10,470 nucleotides of DNA, from assembly GCA_028699175.1 (NCBI GenBank), contig JAQVVC010000030.1, positions 1 through 10,470 on the forward strand, given 5' to 3'. Below the pieces are notes generated by a model. The model searched no databases. It saw nothing but the letters and a program-made list of their open reading frames with translations, and was not told the DNA's origin. This document shows positions 8,015-10,470 of this stretch, piece by piece. Numbering within the stretch: position 1 is the first letter of the stretch; every line of letters starts with the position of its first letter. A program made the translations under genes and the position numbers. The DNA is from Bacilli bacterium. Its GTDB lineage: Bacteria; Bacillota_I; Bacilli_A; RF39; UBA660.

Positions 8015-8023
8015 ATTATAGCA
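8015..8023 (-). promoter_or_regulatory. Extended -10 promoter of the CofE-like gene
   Basis: Read on the minus strand this is TGC-TATAAT, a perfect TGn extended -10, 23 nt upstream of the GTG start. No good -35 is visible at 17 nt, where the T-tract of the upstream gene's terminator lies; extended -10 promoters can work without one. Confidence 0.6.
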
Positions 8024-8031
8024 TAAATAAA

Positions 8032-8063
8032 ATTAAAAAAAGAAGTGAATTTGCACTTCTTTT
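8032..8063 (-). terminator. Rho-independent terminator after the YjcZ-like gene
   Basis: A 7-bp stem AGAAGTG/CACTTCT (8041-8047 with 8054-8060) extends by three A-T pairs at 8038-8040/8061-8063 and has a 6-nt loop. On the minus strand it is followed by a T-tract (complement of the A-run at 8035-8040). It begins at the stop codon of the small gene. Confidence 0.85.
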
Positions 8064-8256
8064 AGCAGCAGTGATCGTTTTCTTTATGACCGCCCCAAGA
8101 CCAGCCGGCTCCTATAATTATTACTAATAATATAAATAATACTATCCATAAAGCTGCTCCTAATCCATAACCAGAAGTGGTACCAACATAAGTGCCAGGA
8201 CAGCATTGAGAACCATATCCCATATTTTGCCCACCACTATATCCATAATAATACAT
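8062..8256 (-). CDS. YjcZ-like Gly/Tyr/Cys-rich single-helix microprotein
   Basis: The 64-aa product has a soluble N-terminus rich in Gly and Tyr (Y-Y-Y-G-Y-S-G-G) with a Cys pair at 18-19. One transmembrane helix at about 33-53 contains L-W-I-V-L-F-I-L-L-V-I-I-I-G-A-G-W-S-W. A short charged end H-K-E-N-D-H-C-C carries a second Cys pair at 63-64. The helix closely resembles the V-L-F-I-L-L-I-I-x-G-A-x-W pattern of the YjcZ/tiny-membrane-protein family of Bacillus, often labelled sporulation or spore-coat related; its role is unknown. The ATG has a perfect AAGGAGGT on the minus strand (8263-8270), implying strong translation. Monocistronic: a promoter-like TATAGT lies upstream and a strong terminator directly after the stop. 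The paired Cys and His residues suggest metal, thiol or disulfide chemistry, which is inference. Confidence 0.75.
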   Translation of the reverse strand: MYYYGYSGGQNMGYGSQCCPGTYVGTTSGYGLGAALWIVLFILLVIIIGAGWSWGGHKENDHCC

Positions 8257-8277
8257 TTTTATACCTCCTTTGTATCT

Positions 8278-8283
8278 ACTATA
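8278..8283 (-). promoter_or_regulatory. Putative -10 element of the YjcZ-like gene
   Basis: On the minus strand this reads TATAGT, 21 nt before the start codon and upstream of the perfect SD. No clear -35 is found at the right distance. Confidence 0.35.
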
Positions 8284-8344
8284 GTTTACTCAAATGGGCT
8301 TACTTTTGACATAACTTTTTGTTGTAGGTTAAAAGAAAGTTCTA

Positions 8345-8353
8345 TGATATAAT
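8345..8353 (+). promoter_or_regulatory. Extended -10 promoter of ruvA
   Basis: TGA-TATAAT is a perfect TGn extended -10, 20 nt before the GTG start of ruvA and 7 nt before its SD (AGAGGGTGA, 8361-8369). The -35 position is not consensus. A TTGACA at 8306-8311 is too far upstream to pair with it. No full LexA box is seen here. Confidence 0.55.
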
Positions 8354-8373
8354 TTTTATAAGAGGGTGAAAAA

Positions 8374-8922
8374 GTGTTCGGATATATAAAAGGAATCGTA
8401 AAAATAATTAATTCTAATAGTATTATATTAGAAAATAATAATATTGGTTATATTATTTTTGTACCTAACCCATATAGTTATAAAATAGATAATGAATATA
8501 TGGTATATCTTTATAATTTTATTAAAGAAGATGAAAACTCTTTATATGGTTTTAATAGTGAAGAAGAAAAGAATTTGTTTTTAAAGTTAATAAATGTTAA
8601 AGGTTTAGGACCTAAAACAGCATTACCAATGTTTGCATCTGGAAGTGTAAAAGGTATAATAGATGCTATTGAAAGAGAAAACATTTTATATTTAAAAAAG
8701 TTTCCTAAAGTTGGAGATAAATTAGCAAGACAAATTATTTTAGATTTAAAAGGTAAATTAATTATAATTAAAACAGCTAGTAACGAAAGTGAAGAATTAA
8801 TAGAAGTATTAGTTGGTCTAGGATATAAATTAGCTGATATTAAAAAAATACTTCCTAAAATATCTAGTGAATTAACAATTGAGAACCAAATAAAAGAAGC
8901 ATTAAAATATATGTTAAGATAA
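8374..8922 (+). CDS. ruvA: Holliday junction branch migration protein RuvA
   Basis: RuvA tetramers bind four-way DNA junctions and load the RuvB motor for branch migration in recombinational repair. The 182-aa protein shows the N-terminal OB-fold (M-F-G-Y-I-K-G at 1-7, G-Y-I-I-F-V-P-N-P-Y at 25-34). Two helix-hairpin-helix motifs follow: V-K-G-L-G-P-K-T-A-L at 75-84 and F-P-K-V-G-D-K-L-A-R-Q-I-I-L-D-L-K-G-K-L at 110-129. A short linker leads to the small C-terminal RuvB-binding domain (about 137-182). It is slightly shorter than the usual 190-205 aa, mainly in the linker. The GTG start is supported by the SD-like AGAGGGTGA 4 nt upstream and by alignment of the first residues with the family. 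The gene ends 62 nt before a nucleotidase gene that separates it from ruvB; ruvA and ruvB are adjacent in many bacteria. Confidence 0.95.
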   Translation: MFGYIKGIVKIINSNSIILENNNIGYIIFVPNPYSYKIDNEYMVYLYNFIKEDENSLYGFNSEEEKNLFLKLINVKGLGPKTALPMFASGSVKGIIDAIERENILYLKKFPKVGDKLARQIILDLKGKLIIIKTASNESEELIEVLVGLGYKLADIKKILPKISSELTIENQIKEALKYMLR

Positions 8923-8926
8923 CTTA

Positions 8927-8955
8927 TTGACAAAGAAACAAACGTTCGGTATATT
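8927..8955 (+). promoter_or_regulatory. Consensus sigma-A type promoter before the nucleotidase-ruvB pair
   Basis: A perfect TTGACA (8927-8932), a 17-nt spacer and TATATT (8950-8955) form the best promoter in the window. It starts 5 nt after the ruvA stop and 30 nt before the TTG start at 8985. Further TATAAT hexamers at 8959 and 8964 lack a matching -35. Confidence 0.7.
8935..8948 (+). promoter_or_regulatory. Putative LexA/DinR (SOS) operator
   Basis: GAAACAAACGTTCG matches the Gram-positive LexA box CGAACRNRYGTTYG at 12 of 14 positions; the right half GTTCG and the RNRY centre are perfect, with mismatches only in the first two bases. It lies in the -35/-10 spacer of the promoter, where bound repressor would block polymerase. 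ruvAB is SOS-controlled in Bacillus subtilis, which makes the site plausible. It rests on one imperfect match. Confidence 0.5.
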
Positions 8956-8970
8956 AATTATAATATAATT
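8956..8970. repeat. AT-only palindrome in the leader of the nucleotidase gene
   Basis: AATTATA-A-TATAATT is a perfect 7-bp inverted repeat with a one-base centre, directly before the SD (AGGAGG). It could bind a regulator, but AT-only palindromes are common by chance in DNA of this composition. Confidence 0.25.
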
Positions 8971-8984
8971 GAGGAGGAGATTAC

Positions 8985-9506
8985 TTGAAAATAGGAATAG
9001 ATATTGATGATACAATAACTAATACGATAGAAGAAACTATTAAATATTTAAATATGTATAATCAAAAATATGATAAAAATGATGATGTTGCATCAAAATC
9101 TTTTGATTTTTTTGTGAAACATATTGAAGATATTCAAATTAATGTTAAATTAAAACCTGGGGTTAAAGAAGCTTTTTATGAATTAAAACAGATGGGTTAT
9201 GAAATAATTATTATAACTGCTAGAGGAAGCGAAATAGAGTATCAACATGAAAAAATAACTAAAGATTATTTTAAAAAACATAATTTACCATATGATAAAA
9301 TATATTTTGGTGATTATAATAAAGGGGACGTAGCTTTAATTGAAAATATTTCGGTATTTATTGATGATCGAGTTTACAATTTAGATGATGTAGCCCAACA
9401 TGGAGTTGAATGTTTGCATTTTGTAAGTGATATGAATATAAAGTCACCATATAAAAAGTTTGATAATTGGCAAGATATTATTTTGTATTTAAAAAATAGG
9501 GGGTAG
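8985..9506 (+). CDS. HAD-superfamily NT5C/YqfW-type 5'-nucleotidase
   Basis: The 173-aa protein is a small HAD phosphatase, most like the NT5C (5'(3')-deoxyribonucleotidase) group and Bacillus YqfW-type putative nucleotidases, which remove phosphate from nucleoside monophosphates. HAD motifs are complete: motif I G-I-D-I-D-D-T (4-10) with nucleophile Asp6 and acid/base Asp8; motif II I-T-A-R (77-80, Thr78); motif III Lys113 in N-K-G-D; motif IV F-I-D-D-R (125-129). The small helical cap lies between motifs I and II. The start is TTG, chosen because AGGAGG lies 7 nt upstream and the protein then begins directly with the motif I strand. It has a consensus promoter with a possible LexA site and ends 2 nt before ruvB, so it is probably co-transcribed with ruvB. 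A role in nucleotide turnover during repair is inference; exact substrate unknown. Confidence 0.85.
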   Translation: MKIGIDIDDTITNTIEETIKYLNMYNQKYDKNDDVASKSFDFFVKHIEDIQINVKLKPGVKEAFYELKQMGYEIIIITARGSEIEYQHEKITKDYFKKHNLPYDKIYFGDYNKGDVALIENISVFIDDRVYNLDDVAQHGVECLHFVSDMNIKSPYKKFDNWQDIILYLKNRG

Positions 9507-9508
9507 AT

Positions 9509-10470
9509 ATGAGAAGTGAAATTTTGAATAATGAGGAATTAAGTACTGATAATTTTGAAACGAGTTTAAGACCAAAATATATAAAAGAATATATAGGTCA
9601 GGGAGAAGTAAAAGAAAATATTAAAGTATTTATTGAAGCAGCAAAAATAAGAGGCGAAGCACTTGATCATGTTTTATTATATGGTCCGCCTGGTTTAGGA
9701 AAAACAACCCTTGCTTATATAATAGCTAATGAACTTGAATCTGATATTAAAACGACAACTGGTCCATCAATAGAAAAAACTGGTGATTTAGCAGCGGTCT
9801 TATCTAGTTTAGAACCTGGTGATGTTTTATTTATTGATGAAATTCATCGCATGCCTAGATTTATTGAAGAAATATTATATTCAGCGATGGAAGATTTTTG
9901 TATTGATATTGTTGTTGGAACTGAAGGATCAAGCAGATCTATTAAAATAGAACTTCCTCCTTTTACTTTAGTTGGAGCAACAACAAGAGCAGGTGATTTA
10001 TCAGCTCCTTTAAGAGATCGATTTGGTATTGTATCAAAACTTAATTATTATAGTGAAGAAGAATTAACTGAAATTATTATGAGAACAAGCAAAGTATTAG
10101 ATATGGATATTGATGAAATAGCAGCTAAAGAACTAGCTAAAAGAAGTCGTAAAACCCCGAGAATTGCAAATCGATTATTTAAAAGAGTGAGAGATTTTTC
10201 GCAAGTGGAAGGTAAAGTAATTATTGATAAAGAAATAACTAAAAAATCATTAGAACGATTAAAAGTAGATAAATATGGTCTTGATCAAATAGATATTGAA
10301 TATTTAGATAGTTTAATCAAAAAATTTAATGGGGGACCAGTTGGAGTTGAAACTATTGCTTCATCAATTGGAGAAGAAGTAAGTACTCTTGAAGATATAG
10401 TTGAACCTTATTTAATGCAAGAAGGATTTATTAAAAGAACGCAACGAGGAAGAGTTGTAACTGATAAAGC
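9509..10470 (+). CDS. ruvB: Holliday junction DNA helicase RuvB (3' end outside window)
   Basis: RuvB is the hexameric AAA+ motor that, loaded by RuvA, drives branch migration of Holliday junctions. The window holds about 320 codons of an expected 330-345, so only the last residues are missing. Visible motifs: L-R-P at 20-22, Walker A G-P-P-G-L-G-K-T at 59-66, Walker B D-E-I-H at 110-113, sensor I G-A-T-T-R at 156-160, and A-P-L-R-D-R-F-G at 166-173 with the arginine finger at about Arg171. The C-terminal winged-helix region includes G-G-P-V-G-V-E-T-I-A, E-P-Y-L-M-Q-E-G-F-I-K-R-T-Q-R-G-R and the final V-V-T. The ATG has a G-rich SD (AGGGGG, 9498-9503) 5 nt upstream, overlapping the end of the nucleotidase gene, which suggests translational coupling. 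No frameshift or missing motif is seen. Confidence 0.96.
   Translation, partial: MRSEILNNEELSTDNFETSLRPKYIKEYIGQGEVKENIKVFIEAAKIRGEALDHVLLYGPPGLGKTTLAYIIANELESDIKTTTGPSIEKTGDLAAVLSSLEPGDVLFIDEIHRMPRFIEEILYSAMEDFCIDIVVGTEGSSRSIKIELPPFTLVGATTRAGDLSAPLRDRFGIVSKLNYYSEEELTEIIMRTSKVLDMDIDEIAAKELAKRSRKTPRIANRLFKRVRDFSQVEGKVIIDKEITKKSLERLKVDKYGLDQIDIEYLDSLIKKFNGGPVGVETIASSIGEEVSTLEDIVEPYLMQEGFIKRTQRGRVVTDK

Noticed and set aside
8306..8311. Perfect TTGACA upstream of ruvA as a -35 element
   Set aside because: The sequence 16-18 nt downstream is TTAAAA-like, and the good TATAAT at 8348 is 36 nt away, so no proper promoter pair forms.
8331..8348. Possible LexA box upstream of ruvA (AAAAGAAAGTTC)
   Set aside because: Only one half-site (GTTC) is present; the partner GAAC at the right spacing is missing.
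8918..8926. TAAG...CTTA hairpin at the end of ruvA as a terminator
   Set aside because: The stem is only 4 bp and no T-tract follows.
8511..8933. Open frame of 140 codons on the minus strand
   Set aside because: It is antisense to ruvA, and its hydrophobic Leu/Ile/Ser-rich sequence is what AT-rich antisense frames produce.
1..10470. tRNA genes, CRISPR arrays, insertion-sequence ends, attachment-site duplications
   Set aside because: No cloverleaf, regularly spaced repeat, transposase motif or long direct repeat was found by reading; short AT-rich repeats are expected from composition.

Overview
The window is very AT-rich chromosomal DNA from a low-GC Gram-positive bacterium. Gram-positive Shine-Dalgarno sites (AAGGAGGT, AGGAGG), frequent TTG and GTG starts, a YjcZ-like microprotein, a LexA/DinR-type box and the sequences of ArgS, RmuC and RuvA/B all fit the Bacillota. 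The extreme AT bias and compact genes suggest a Mollicutes-related or uncultured gut-type Bacilli lineage (RF39-like); that placement is inference. All Trp codons are TGG, no stop among the genes that end here is TGA, and no gene is broken by TGA. This fits the standard code.

Left part (1-3300, + strand): a lipoprotein with an extra C-terminal membrane helix; then a VirD4/TraG-type coupling ATPase with a long acidic tail, its own promoter-like -10 and a terminator; then a very short rhodanese-like protein. No other conjugation gene is visible, so the ATPase is an orphan within this window.

Middle (3300-6800, + strand): a tight run of a TVP38/VTT-type membrane protein, rmuC (nuclease-like recombination protein) and argS (arginyl-tRNA synthetase), 9 and 24 nt apart. 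It ends in a hairpin that can terminate transcription from both sides. Convergent to argS is a minus-strand CofE-like (F420-0:glutamate ligase family) gene. Upstream of it is a minus-strand 64-aa Gly/Tyr/Cys-rich one-helix protein. Its terminator abuts the promoter of the CofE-like gene.

Right part (8257-10470, + strand): ruvA, a HAD/NT5C-type nucleotidase and ruvB (cut by the window end). RuvA and RuvB form the Holliday-junction branch-migration motor. The nucleotidase separates the two genes and has its own consensus promoter, with a LexA-like palindrome in the spacer, so nucleotidase-ruvB may be SOS-controlled separately from ruvA.

No rRNA, tRNA, CRISPR array, insertion sequence or long repeat was seen. 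The longest gene-free stretch is the 117-nt divergent region 8257-8373. I found no convincing multi-gene new system. The best leads are the orphan VirD4 ATPase, the LexA-like operator before nucleotidase-ruvB, and the CofE-like enzyme in a probable F420-lacking lineage.
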